A DNA stretch of 64,000 nt, taken from the NCBI RefSeq assembly GCF_963675585.1, contig NZ_OY776414.1:4133001-4197000 (forward strand), given 5' to 3'. A program made the position numbers and the translations under genes. Position 1 is the stretch's first letter; every line of letters begins with the position of its first letter. The notes under the pieces are model-generated. The model made no database searches and was not told the DNA's origin. It was given only the letters and a program-made list of their open reading frames with translations. The stretch is from an uncultured Draconibacterium sp. (GTDB taxonomy: Bacteria > Bacteroidota > Bacteroidia > Bacteroidales > Prolixibacteraceae). Positions 42,780-51,629 of this stretch are shown here, in pieces.

Positions 42780-44390
42780 TTATTTTATTTTAAATGATAT
42801 TGGGTCCAGATCTCTCGTAGTTCCGTCGTCACCAACCGCCTTAATATCACCTATATAAACTTTACTATTTACGTTTACGCGTTTTAATGCTTCTTTTTGT
42901 TCCGGAGTAAATCTGTTAGAGCGCGAAGGATAACTGTTTGTAAATCCACCGGCTGCACTGGTTTCAATTGTAAATTGTGTAATTGTATATTTAAAGTCGA
43001 AATCAAAATCAACCAAAACTGCCAATACCCCGTCCTGAATACCTAAAACTTCCTTTCGTATATCTCCTCCTGACTGTCCGTTGATTTGAGCAACCGGATC
43101 CGGAACTTTCTTAACCCTCCAGCTTGTAGTATTAATCAATCGTCGCTGTCCGCCAATGTTGGCATAAACCGAAACCTTTGTTTTCGATTGATTAGGATCT
43201 AAATCAGTTGGTTCAATCATATACGCATCACCAACTTTCGAAATTTTACCGTTGGTCATTGTAACTTCAAGGTTTTCATTCGGGATTGCTCCTCCACCCA
43301 CTTCGAACGGATTCTTTATTCCCCGATAGAATACATTCATTTTAGTAGCCGACATGGTAACACTTGGTTGTGCAACCTGGTATTCCTGCTTAAATGGGTA
43401 ACTTTTAATAATTCCTCCCGGTGTTTTATATTTTATTAAACCTTCCCAAGTAAATACTCCGGCTCTTTCAGTGCTACCACGGTAAGTTGCTTTACCATCT
43501 TTTACTTCAACCTCGCGGTTATTTATAAATATTTGTGGTTGTTGTGTTGTATCTTCCGCTGCCAAAAACACGTCTGCCTGATAGGTATCGCCCAGTAGAA
43601 CAATATTTGAATTTGCAATAACCTTCGCCCCCAACTTGTTAAATTTAAACGATCCGGCATCAATTTCGGAATACAAATATTTTGCAATATTTGATTCTGA
43701 GTTTTTTACATCGATCTGAATTTTAGAAAGTAAAGTTAACACTGCAATCAATGGTTTATCTTCAAAGTATTCAGACTCCCAGGTTTTCGCATCGCGTTTA
43801 CTATTTAAATTGGATGTAGGGTCAGCCACGCTAAGTTCTCTCAATATGGTTTCTCTCAGGTCAACGTCATCTTCGTTAACTAATGAAACGAGAAAATCAC
43901 GATATTGATTAATTTTTGCTTTTAATTCAGCGGCCCTTTTCTGGGTTATCATCAATTCTGAAGGTCCGTTTAAATCATCAACTTTTCCAATTTCAAGAGT
44001 ATCCCCCTCAACAGTAACATGAATATAGTCTTCTTCGGTAATTTGATTTTGTTCATCAACCAACTTGCTACCTGAATATTTTACCAATTCGTCCTTTAAT
44101 GACGACACATAAAGTATCAGTTCAGCTGATTTGGATTCAACATCATCAGCTTTCTTTTTCCATTCAGCAACCTTTGCAGGATTTTCTGCATAGGCTTGTT
44201 CAAACGAAGAATAAATTTGGGAATTCTGCATTTGTACTGCCTCAAGGGTTTGCATCAGGCTGGTATCTACCACTCTGAAAGACTCAAGCACCTCAGCCGC
44301 AACGTTTAACGCCAACATTGCAGTGAGGACAATGTACATCATGTTTATCATTTTTTGCCGCGGGGTCTCCGGACAATTTTTTGCACCCAT
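42780..44390 (-). CDS. gldM: T9SS motor component GldM/PorM
   Basis: Periplasmic shaft of the T9SS motor, anchored by one N-terminal helix (MINMMYIVLTAMLALNVAAEVLESF). Four extracytoplasmic domains follow in 536 residues, ending in the beta-rich C-terminus YTITQFTIETSAAGG. GldM couples the GldL proton motor to the GldKN ring. The start MGAKNCPETPRQKMINMMYIVLTAML is the classic GldM N-terminus. 20 bases after gldL. Confidence 0.96.
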   Translation of the reverse strand: MGAKNCPETPRQKMINMMYIVLTAMLALNVAAEVLESFRVVDTSLMQTLEAVQMQNSQIYSSFEQAYAENPAKVAEWKKKADDVESKSAELILYVSSLKDELVKYSGSKLVDEQNQITEEDYIHVTVEGDTLEIGKVDDLNGPSELMITQKRAAELKAKINQYRDFLVSLVNEDDVDLRETILRELSVADPTSNLNSKRDAKTWESEYFEDKPLIAVLTLLSKIQIDVKNSESNIAKYLYSEIDAGSFKFNKLGAKVIANSNIVLLGDTYQADVFLAAEDTTQQPQIFINNREVEVKDGKATYRGSTERAGVFTWEGLIKYKTPGGIIKSYPFKQEYQVAQPSVTMSATKMNVFYRGIKNPFEVGGGAIPNENLEVTMTNGKISKVGDAYMIEPTDLDPNQSKTKVSVYANIGGQRRLINTTSWRVKKVPDPVAQINGQSGGDIRKEVLGIQDGVLAVLVDFDFDFKYTITQFTIETSAAGGFTNSYPSRSNRFTPEQKEALKRVNVNSKVYIGDIKAVGDDGTTRDLDPISFKIK

Positions 44391-44410
44391 AAGCTTTCTT
44401 CTTCAGAGTT

Positions 44411-45313
44411 TTACTTTTTATAACTCATTGCTCCCAACATATTGCCATAAATTTCATTTAAGGCTTGAAGATTCTTGTTGAGCATTTCTGCATTTTCTTT
44501 GTATTTTCTTAATTCATCAACCGATGAAGTCAAAACACTATTCATTTCAGATAAATCAGCATTAAACTTCTGATTTGCCTTAAATTGATCCTGAGTTTCT
44601 TTTAGCTGTCCTTCAAAATTGGAATTTAAACTATCCAGATTTTTATTCAGCCTTTCCAGGTTGCCTGAATATTTTTTCGAACTATTTCCAATATTTTCTA
44701 ACTCGCCGGATATTACTTCAGCCGACTTATCGTAAGTTGCCGAAAGTCTTTTTCCAGTTTCCGAAAGTTGAGACGCTGCAACAGAATAGGAATCAACCAA
44801 AGAATGCACTGATTTATTAATTGAATCGTTGGCTTTATTGTTGATTTGGGCAAACGAATTCATGGATTCAGAAGCCGATCCTAAGTTTTTAACATACATG
44901 TCGGTGGCTAAGGTTGCTGAAGAAATATCACTAATTCCTCTTGCGGTATTACTTAATTCGTTTAATCCTTTGCCAACTTTATCCAATAATTCGGGTGTTA
45001 ATTCCGAATTACCAAACAATTTATCGATTCCACCTTTCTTGGGTTGAAGTTCTTCAAAATCTTCCAGGTCATAGTCTTCCCGAAGTTCCGGATATACTTT
45101 ATCCCACTCTGGAATTTCTACCGGAGGTTCGAAAGCAGATAAAAAGAAAATAAATGCTTCGGTAAGCAAACCAACCGTTAACAATTCGCCGGAATATTGC
45201 CAGTGTTGCAGTTTGAATAAAGCACCAACCATTACGACAGCAGCACCCCATCCATAAACATATCCCATGAATGTTTTCCAGCGTTTTGACTTAAAAAGTT
45301 CTCCAATATTCAT
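44411..45313 (-). CDS. gldL: T9SS motor component GldL/PorL
   Basis: Inner membrane proton-motive motor protein. Two membrane helices at about 15-60 (GYVYGWGAAVVMVGALFKLQHW and LLTVGLLTEAFIFFLSAFEPP) carry the conserved Glu of the second helix, followed by a long cytoplasmic coiled-coil tail with many N/S/L residues (about 110-300). 300 residues. Starts 33 bases after gldK. Confidence 0.95.
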   Translation of the reverse strand: MNIGELFKSKRWKTFMGYVYGWGAAVVMVGALFKLQHWQYSGELLTVGLLTEAFIFFLSAFEPPVEIPEWDKVYPELREDYDLEDFEELQPKKGGIDKLFGNSELTPELLDKVGKGLNELSNTARGISDISSATLATDMYVKNLGSASESMNSFAQINNKANDSINKSVHSLVDSYSVAASQLSETGKRLSATYDKSAEVISGELENIGNSSKKYSGNLERLNKNLDSLNSNFEGQLKETQDQFKANQKFNADLSEMNSVLTSSVDELRKYKENAEMLNKNLQALNEIYGNMLGAMSYKK

Positions 45314-45346
45314 ATCTGTTTGGAATAAAGTTTGATAAAATAAAAT

Positions 45347-46693
45347 CTAAAATTCGTCACCAAATGTTGAACGAACACAACGGAAACCAACATACGATTT
45401 AGTTGTATCCTGATATTCGTAGTTACGTGTTGATACCTGAACAAATTGAGAGATATCTTTCCACGAACCACCTCTGATTACTTTACGTTTCATTACCGGC
45501 GGATCGTCTTTTCGTGCATTATATGTGAAGGTTGGATTCAAATCGCTAAAATAATTGTATCCAGCCTCGTCATATGCAGTACTTGTCCACTCTGCTACGT
45601 TACCTGCCATGTCATACAAACCGTACTCGTTCGGATCGTAGCTTCCTACTTTTATGGTGGCAATTGCTCCATCTTCAACATAATTACCACGTAAAGGTTT
45701 GAAGTTTGCTAAAAACACTCCGTCTTCATCTCTTGGATAATAACCTCCCCACGGATACATTGAAAATTCTTTTCCACCTCTGGCTGCATATTCCCACTCT
45801 ACTTCGGTAGGCAGACGATACTCCATAAGCGTCGCTTCTCCTCTTTCGCTCAAATAATCTGTTTGAATTTTTGTACGCCAGTTACAAAATGCGTTCACCT
45901 GTTTCCAGGTTACACCAACAACCGGGTATTCGTCAAAACCAGGGTGATAGAAATAACGTGTTGCCAGCGGTTCGTTGTACGAATAGGTAAAATCACGAAT
46001 CCAGCATAAAGTATCGGGATAAACGTGAACCTGATCGCGCATCATAAACGATGAACGGTTTTCGATAGGCACAAGGTCGCCTTCCACATTATATACGTTT
46101 CCTTCGTATCGTTGTGTCTCAAAATTAAAGCTATTGCTACGTTTTGCTGCCTGATTTAAATCAACCCACCAGTATTCATAAACCAGCTTACGGGTATCAA
46201 TTTCCTTTTTGCCAAAAAAGCGTTCGTTTTCAGGCAAGTACATATCTTCCATTGCCATTTGGAAATCAGGATCTTCCCAATCAATTTTTTCGCGCCAGTT
46301 AATTTGCGGCGGATCAATCGGATTACCATCTCGGTCTTCTGTAATTAAAAATTCAGGATATTGATCTCCCAACATTCTGCGAGCCATCGATTCTTTTACC
46401 CAACCCACAAACTGACGGTACTCATTATTAGTTATTTCAGTATCATCCATCCAAAATGGTTCCTGCGAAACAGTTTTTGTAGGTACACCTGCACTACTGG
46501 CGTCCTGATCACTGGGTCCAATATTGAAACTTCCTCTACGTATGTATACCATTCCATAAGGTTGGGTTTCCTTAAATCTTTGCCTTTTTTGCACCCCGGT
46601 CAGCTCTCCGTTTCCTCCGGAACCACCTCCAAGGCATCCCGTAAAACCTAGTGCAAAAGAGAATACCACTGCAATTAAAAGTAGTTTCTTCAT
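45347..46693 (-). CDS. gldK: T9SS lipoprotein GldK/PorK
   Basis: Outer-membrane-attached lipoprotein that makes the periplasmic ring with GldN. Lipobox FTGC, then the FGE-like fold with YGMVYIRRGSFNIGPSDQD, WMDDTEITNNEYRQFVGW, YRLPTEVEWEYAARGG and YDMAGNVAEWTST. 448 residues. The enzymatic Cys residues of true formylglycine-generating enzymes are not evident. Its near twin is at 40.5-41.8 kb. Confidence 0.94.
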   Translation of the reverse strand: MKKLLLIAVVFSFALGFTGCLGGGSGGNGELTGVQKRQRFKETQPYGMVYIRRGSFNIGPSDQDASSAGVPTKTVSQEPFWMDDTEITNNEYRQFVGWVKESMARRMLGDQYPEFLITEDRDGNPIDPPQINWREKIDWEDPDFQMAMEDMYLPENERFFGKKEIDTRKLVYEYWWVDLNQAAKRSNSFNFETQRYEGNVYNVEGDLVPIENRSSFMMRDQVHVYPDTLCWIRDFTYSYNEPLATRYFYHPGFDEYPVVGVTWKQVNAFCNWRTKIQTDYLSERGEATLMEYRLPTEVEWEYAARGGKEFSMYPWGGYYPRDEDGVFLANFKPLRGNYVEDGAIATIKVGSYDPNEYGLYDMAGNVAEWTSTAYDEAGYNYFSDLNPTFTYNARKDDPPVMKRKVIRGGSWKDISQFVQVSTRNYEYQDTTKSYVGFRCVRSTFGDEF

Positions 46694-46805
46694 AGTATGT
46701 TGTTTTTCTTTTTCAGAACTTCGTTAGATTCGTAAATATACTTATATGCAATAAAATAATAAAATATTGCTGTGTAATCCAAACACGTTTAAATATTAAT
46801 TCAAA

Positions 46806-47750
46806 TTACAAAAAGCGAATACTCTTATATTTTTGGCTCCTATTCTTGTCTAAATCAATCGAATAGCTTAAAAACACCTCATGCGACCCTATCGCATTTC
46901 TGCTTAGGGCCGAAGTTACCAAATCAAACGAATATCCAACTCTTAATCCATTAAATAATTCCATTCCCAGCAGCAGTGCCAGCGCATCCTGGTGCCGATA
47001 CGAAAGACCACCCCAGATTTTTTCATTGTAAACAATATTCGCATTTATATCAAACTGGACACTGGCCAAATCTGTTTTCACCATAAACGATGGCCACAAT
47101 TCAAACAACGGATCGCTTAGCTTAATATTGTAAGCTCCCATTAAATAATAATGCCTTACCAGATAGTCGGTTGCAACTTCGTCGTACTTAACAGCAGCCT
47201 GATTCAGATGTGTTACTGAAAAACCTGCATAGTACTTATTAGTATACAGAAAAGCCCCAAATCCCATATCGAAAGCCATTTGACTGGCCTCGCCCTGGGG
47301 AATTGAAGGATCAGACTCTGGTTGCGTATACATATCATCTTGTGGAATAACCCACTCTCCGTTAATACTATAATTAAAAACTCCCGGCGAGATACCTAGT
47401 CCCAGTGTTCCAAGAGCTGTTGTTATTTTATGTGAAAAACTTAGGGTAACCCAGGTATTGTCATAAAATCCGTACTTGTCACTCAGTACATTTATTCCAA
47501 CTCCTTCCGATCCTCCAAATGCTTTAATTGTTGCATCGGCACTAAACACCAACGTTTTTGGTGCTCCGCTTACTCCAGACCATTGATACCGATTTATTAA
47601 CAAGCCAGTAATGGCATCCCCTGTTCCTGCAAACCCAGGATTTACACCTAATTTATAATGCATATTATTGGTGTACTGAGGATCTTGCTGACCATAAGCA
47701 GCGAACTCTACTATTATCACTAAAAACAAAAAAGAAACAGTTCTTCTCAT
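46806..47750 (-). CDS. porP: PorP/SprF-family T9SS outer membrane protein
   Basis: Outer membrane beta-barrel of the T9SS/gliding system. Signal peptide MRRTVSFLFLVIIVEFAAYGQQ, then QDPQYTNNMHYKLGVNPGFAGTGD, the PorP/SprF family start, and alternating strands to RVGYSFDLVTSAL. The ATG at 47750 is chosen because it starts the signal peptide; the frame opens further upstream at 47780. It lies 112 bases before gldK on the same strand and heads the operon. Confidence 0.93.
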   Translation of the reverse strand: MRRTVSFLFLVIIVEFAAYGQQDPQYTNNMHYKLGVNPGFAGTGDAITGLLINRYQWSGVSGAPKTLVFSADATIKAFGGSEGVGINVLSDKYGFYDNTWVTLSFSHKITTALGTLGLGISPGVFNYSINGEWVIPQDDMYTQPESDPSIPQGEASQMAFDMGFGAFLYTNKYYAGFSVTHLNQAAVKYDEVATDYLVRHYYLMGAYNIKLSDPLFELWPSFMVKTDLASVQFDINANIVYNEKIWGGLSYRHQDALALLLGMELFNGLRVGYSFDLVTSALSRNAIGSHEVFLSYSIDLDKNRSQKYKSIRFL

Positions 47751-47866
47751 ACTTCTCTTTTCATGGGCCAATTTAACCATTTCTCAAACTCCGAAAGAAA
47801 TAAAAATTATTTATTTGTAACAATCTACTGTTAACAAGGTATGCAAAGAACGCTGTTAAGTTCGGA

Positions 47867-49018
47867 TTATTTTAATATTTCGTCTATTTTTTGAATATAT
47901 TTTAACCAAATAGTAGGAATTTCATTGCTACAAGCGTCGAAATAATCCTTTTCCAAACACGCCAAATATATGATTTCGTTGTTTATTGCCTGTATTTCCA
48001 TCCACCACTGATTTGTCTCAATATTCTGATAAAATTTAAGTGGCGCATCCAGTTCGGCAATGTCAACTTTGTTCACACTAAACCCTTCTTTCCCTTCAGG
48101 TTTTAGAGCACTTCTGTTTGAATGCCCTTCAATAAAATACCAGATAATTTGCGCTGCTATCCCCACAGAAATGGGACATTTCTCAATTTCAGACTGCATT
48201 CCCATTAGTCCAAAAACCTTAAGACGCGTACTTAAACCGGCGTATTTGGCAAGCTGGCAGGCTTCTTCATTTCGCAAGCCATTTGGCTGATTACTTGCCC
48301 CCGGAGCGTCACTGTGTTTTAATGCAACAAAATCGAAAGAAAGAAAATCGGTATTCCGAAAAACAGGCTCTGCCAAACCAATATTGTCTCTTAACTGCCC
48401 TAACCGAAGATGGTTATTAACACCTTTCACCTTTGCAAAATATTCGGTTGGAATATAATGACTTTGATGCCCCAATAAATTAAACTCAAAAATAGTTGGC
48501 TGGCTGCTAAAAATACGCGATAAATAATTTGCCTGACTAAATGTTTCTTTTCCTTTTTTTACATCCAGAAATGCATCGATGGTAGAATACGAAAAGAATT
48601 TATTATTCCGAAAGGCTTGACAAACACCATAACTAAAATCCTGGCTGCCACCTAAAATCAAGGTAACGATATTCATTTCGTTGAGGTAATCAACAACATC
48701 GCGCAAAGCCAGATAATTCCCTTTATTACTGCTCGACTCCTTTAAATTTCCAAAATCAATGAGATTAACTTTCCCTTGTGCAGCAAGCTGATACAATTCT
48801 TTCCGAATCAGGTTTGTGGCGTCGGAATAAAGCGATATATTTTCATTTGTAACAAAGGGAACTCCTACAATTGCCAGTTCAATATTTTTCTCATTTCCTT
48901 CTCTGAATCGCGTGGTGCACTTTTCGATAGTCGCTCCAAGGGAATATTTCCAGTTATACGTAATGTCTTTGGAATACGCTTCAAAATCAACAGGATTGAA
49001 ATAATGTTGTAGGTTCAT
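47867..49018 (-). CDS. Arginase-fold (ureohydrolase-like) protein with degraded metal site
   Basis: 383 residues with the order of motifs of ureohydrolases (arginase/formimidoylglutamase) but with changed ligands: GGSQDFSYG (123-131) where GG(D/G)H is expected, IDAFLDV (147-153) where DAHxD is expected, and SFDFVAL (227-233) where SxDxD is expected. Two Asp of DAxLD and one of SFD remain; the two His and the last Asp are gone. Catalysis is unlikely. Relatives with the same neighbourhood (topA on one side, T9SS genes on the other) are, from memory, common in Bacteroidota and often called formimidoylglutamase. Confidence 0.82.
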   Translation of the reverse strand: MNLQHYFNPVDFEAYSKDITYNWKYSLGATIEKCTTRFREGNEKNIELAIVGVPFVTNENISLYSDATNLIRKELYQLAAQGKVNLIDFGNLKESSSNKGNYLALRDVVDYLNEMNIVTLILGGSQDFSYGVCQAFRNNKFFSYSTIDAFLDVKKGKETFSQANYLSRIFSSQPTIFEFNLLGHQSHYIPTEYFAKVKGVNNHLRLGQLRDNIGLAEPVFRNTDFLSFDFVALKHSDAPGASNQPNGLRNEEACQLAKYAGLSTRLKVFGLMGMQSEIEKCPISVGIAAQIIWYFIEGHSNRSALKPEGKEGFSVNKVDIAELDAPLKFYQNIETNQWWMEIQAINNEIIYLACLEKDYFDACSNEIPTIWLKYIQKIDEILK

Positions 49019-49072
49019 CTTTTTTGCTTAAAAATAAGGGCAAATGACGAAATCACCTGCCCCTGCGTATTT

Positions 49073-51415
49073 TTATTTTTTTCTTCCCCGCCTTGGTTTT
49101 TGTTCGGGAGCTTCGTTAATAATCTTCATACAATCTTCAAACGTAAGGTCTTTGGCTTCAACCTTTATTGTTTTTGGTATTTTTACATTCTTCTTACCGT
49201 GTTTAATGTAGGGTCCCCATCTGCCGTTTAAAATCTGCACTTCCGCATCCTCTTCAAATAGTTTCACAACTGCCAATCGGTCTTTTTCACGTTTTGCCTC
49301 AATCAGTTCAATGGCTCTTTCGTTGTTCACCGAATACGGATCATCTTCCTTCCCTAAAGAAACAAATTTATTGTTGTGCCGTACATAAGGACCAAAACGA
49401 CCAATGGCAACGGTTATCTTTTTACCTTCATATTCTCCCACTTCCCTTGGAAGCCGGAACAACTCAAGTGCCTCTTCAAGCGTTATTGTTTCAATGTGTT
49501 GCCCAACACGTAAACTCGAGAATTGTGGTTTTTCTGCTCCCTCTTCGGTTGATGATTCACCAATTTGAGCCATCGGTCCAAATCGGCCAATTTTTACCGA
49601 CACTTCTTTGCCCGATTTCGGATCAACTCCCAGAATACGTTCTCCTTTTGATCGCTCGGCATTCTCAAGGGCATCTTCAACTTTTTTATGAAACGGCAGA
49701 TAAAACTTATCAATCATTTCGTTCCAAACCCGGTTACCATCGGCAATATCATCAAATTCCTTCTCAACGCTTGCAGTAAAGTTGTAGTCCATTATCTGAT
49801 CAAAATTGTCGAGTAAGAAGTCATTTACAACAATTCCGATATCAGTTGGAAACAGTTTGTTCTTTTCTGCTCCGGTTATTTCGGTTTTCACTTCCTCACT
49901 TATTTCACCTTCTTGCAAAGAAAGCACTGTATAATTGCGTTCCACTCCCGGACGCTCTTCTTTAACAACATAATTTCGGTTCTGTACCGTTGTAATTGTT
50001 GGTGCGTAAGTAGACGGACGTCCAATTCCAAGTTCTTCCAAACGTTTCACCAGCGAAGCTTCCGTATATCGCGGCGGACGTTGCGTAAAACGTTCGGTGG
50101 AAATTACAGATGTCATTTCCAGTTTATCATTTACATGTAAAGGTGGAATAATGGCCTGTCCGTTTCCATTGCCTCCGTTTTCGTCGTCGGTTGATTCAAT
50201 ATAAACACGTAAAAATCCGTCGAATACGATGACCTCGCCAGTTGCCTGAAAACTTTCAGCGGCATTCGAAACATTTATGCTTACGTTGGTACGCTCCAGA
50301 ATTGCATCGGCCATTTGCGAAGCAATGGTGCGCTTCCATATTAATTCGTAAAGCCTTTGTTCCTGCGACGAACCTTCAACCGTTTCATTCTCCATGTATG
50401 TTGGACGAATCGCTTCGTGAGCCTCTTGAGCTCCTTTGGCTTTTGTTTTAAACTTTCTGATTTTTACATACTTTTCTCCATGTAAATCTTCAATCTTTTT
50501 CTTTGATGTATTTAAAGCAAGATTTGAAAGATTTACCGAATCGGTACGCATGTATGTAATTTTTCCACTTTCGTACAAACGTTGCGCAACCGCCATGGTT
50601 TGCGAAACCGAAAAACCAAGTTTTCTACTGGCTTCCTGTTGCAGAGTAGATGTTGTAAATGGCATGGCCGGTGTTCTTTTTCCGGGCTTTTTTACCACAT
50701 CGGCAACTGTAAATTCTGCTGTTTTACATTTTTCCAGAAACGCATTCGCTTCGTCGCGGGTTTTAAAACGTTTCGGAAGTTCGGCTTTTAATTCAGTTGC
50801 ATTTCCTGCGTCATCGGCAACCAGAAAATACCCGTTTACTCTAAAAGCTGATTCACTTGTAAAATTCCTGATTTCGCGTTCGCGTTCAACAATTAAACGA
50901 ACAGCTACCGACTGAACCCTTCCTGCCGAAAGCGATGGTTTAACCTTTTTCCATAGTACCGGCGAAACTTCAAAACCAACAATACGATCCAATACCCTGC
51001 GGGCTTGTTGCGCATTTACCAGGTTTATATCAATATCTCTCGGATGTTGGACTGCTTTTGTGATTGCTTCTTTCGTAATTTCATGAAAAACAATTCGTTT
51101 TGTATTTTCATCTTTTAACTTGAGCACTTCTTTTAAGTGCCAGGCAATCGCTTCTCCCTCGCGGTCCTCATCGGATGCGAGCCATACAGTATCAGCTGTT
51201 TTTGCCAGTTTCTTTAGTTCCGAAACTATTTTCTTTTTATCGGGCGATACAATGTATTTAGGCGTATATTTCTTCTGTAAATCAATACCAAAATCCTTCT
51301 TCTCAAGATCCCTGATATGCCCCATGCTTGAGGTCACAACAAATCCGTCTCCAAGAAATTTTTCAATAGTTTTTGCCTTCGCAGGCGACTCGACAATTAC
51401 CAGGTTTTCGTGCAT
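49073..51415 (-). CDS. topA: DNA topoisomerase I (TopA)
   Basis: Relaxes negative supercoils. Toprim start MHENLVIVESPAKAKTIEKFLG, then SDEDREGEAIAWHL (acidic catalytic residues), and the active-site Tyr in ESGKITYMRTDSVNLS. The C-terminus carries repeated KIGRFGPMAQIG, AIGRFGPYVRHN and RWGPYIKHGKKNVKIP modules, the zinc-free topoisomerase C-terminal repeats, and ends basic (PRRGRKK). 780 residues is typical for Bacteroidota. Confidence 0.95.
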   Translation of the reverse strand: MHENLVIVESPAKAKTIEKFLGDGFVVTSSMGHIRDLEKKDFGIDLQKKYTPKYIVSPDKKKIVSELKKLAKTADTVWLASDEDREGEAIAWHLKEVLKLKDENTKRIVFHEITKEAITKAVQHPRDIDINLVNAQQARRVLDRIVGFEVSPVLWKKVKPSLSAGRVQSVAVRLIVEREREIRNFTSESAFRVNGYFLVADDAGNATELKAELPKRFKTRDEANAFLEKCKTAEFTVADVVKKPGKRTPAMPFTTSTLQQEASRKLGFSVSQTMAVAQRLYESGKITYMRTDSVNLSNLALNTSKKKIEDLHGEKYVKIRKFKTKAKGAQEAHEAIRPTYMENETVEGSSQEQRLYELIWKRTIASQMADAILERTNVSINVSNAAESFQATGEVIVFDGFLRVYIESTDDENGGNGNGQAIIPPLHVNDKLEMTSVISTERFTQRPPRYTEASLVKRLEELGIGRPSTYAPTITTVQNRNYVVKEERPGVERNYTVLSLQEGEISEEVKTEITGAEKNKLFPTDIGIVVNDFLLDNFDQIMDYNFTASVEKEFDDIADGNRVWNEMIDKFYLPFHKKVEDALENAERSKGERILGVDPKSGKEVSVKIGRFGPMAQIGESSTEEGAEKPQFSSLRVGQHIETITLEEALELFRLPREVGEYEGKKITVAIGRFGPYVRHNNKFVSLGKEDDPYSVNNERAIELIEAKREKDRLAVVKLFEEDAEVQILNGRWGPYIKHGKKNVKIPKTIKVEAKDLTFEDCMKIINEAPEQKPRRGRKK

Positions 51416-51573
51416 ATGCTTTCTAATCCGTTCTCAAAATTTCTGCAAATTAAAGAAAATGAAACGCTAAGTTCAAAATTTATCGTGCTATTTTTTATTT
51501 TCTATTTAATTGAAAATGATGAATTTATTTTTTAAAAAATAAAATATTACCCAATTTCGCGCCGTTAAAACAA

Positions 51574-51603
51574 TTGTTACGAATACATAATCATATATAT
51601 TTG
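51574..51603 (+). promoter_or_regulatory. Near-consensus promoter for the PBP1A gene
   Basis: TTG (51574-51576), 19-base spacer, TATATTTG (51596-51603), an exact TAnnTTTG match; 26 bases before the ATG. It sits in the AT-rich divergent region between topA and the PBP1A gene. Confidence 0.7.
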
Positions 51604-51629
51604 TTGCCTTAATAAAATCCATAAAATTC

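Noticed and set aside
45347-46693. True formylglycine-generating enzyme or EgtB-type iron enzyme
   Set aside because: The FGE-like fold is present, but position in a gldKLMN operon, the lipobox and the lack of evident catalytic Cys make it GldK.
49294-50915. Long plus-strand reading frames opposite topA
   Set aside because: They are antisense shadows of topA; their translations are of low complexity and show no family motif.
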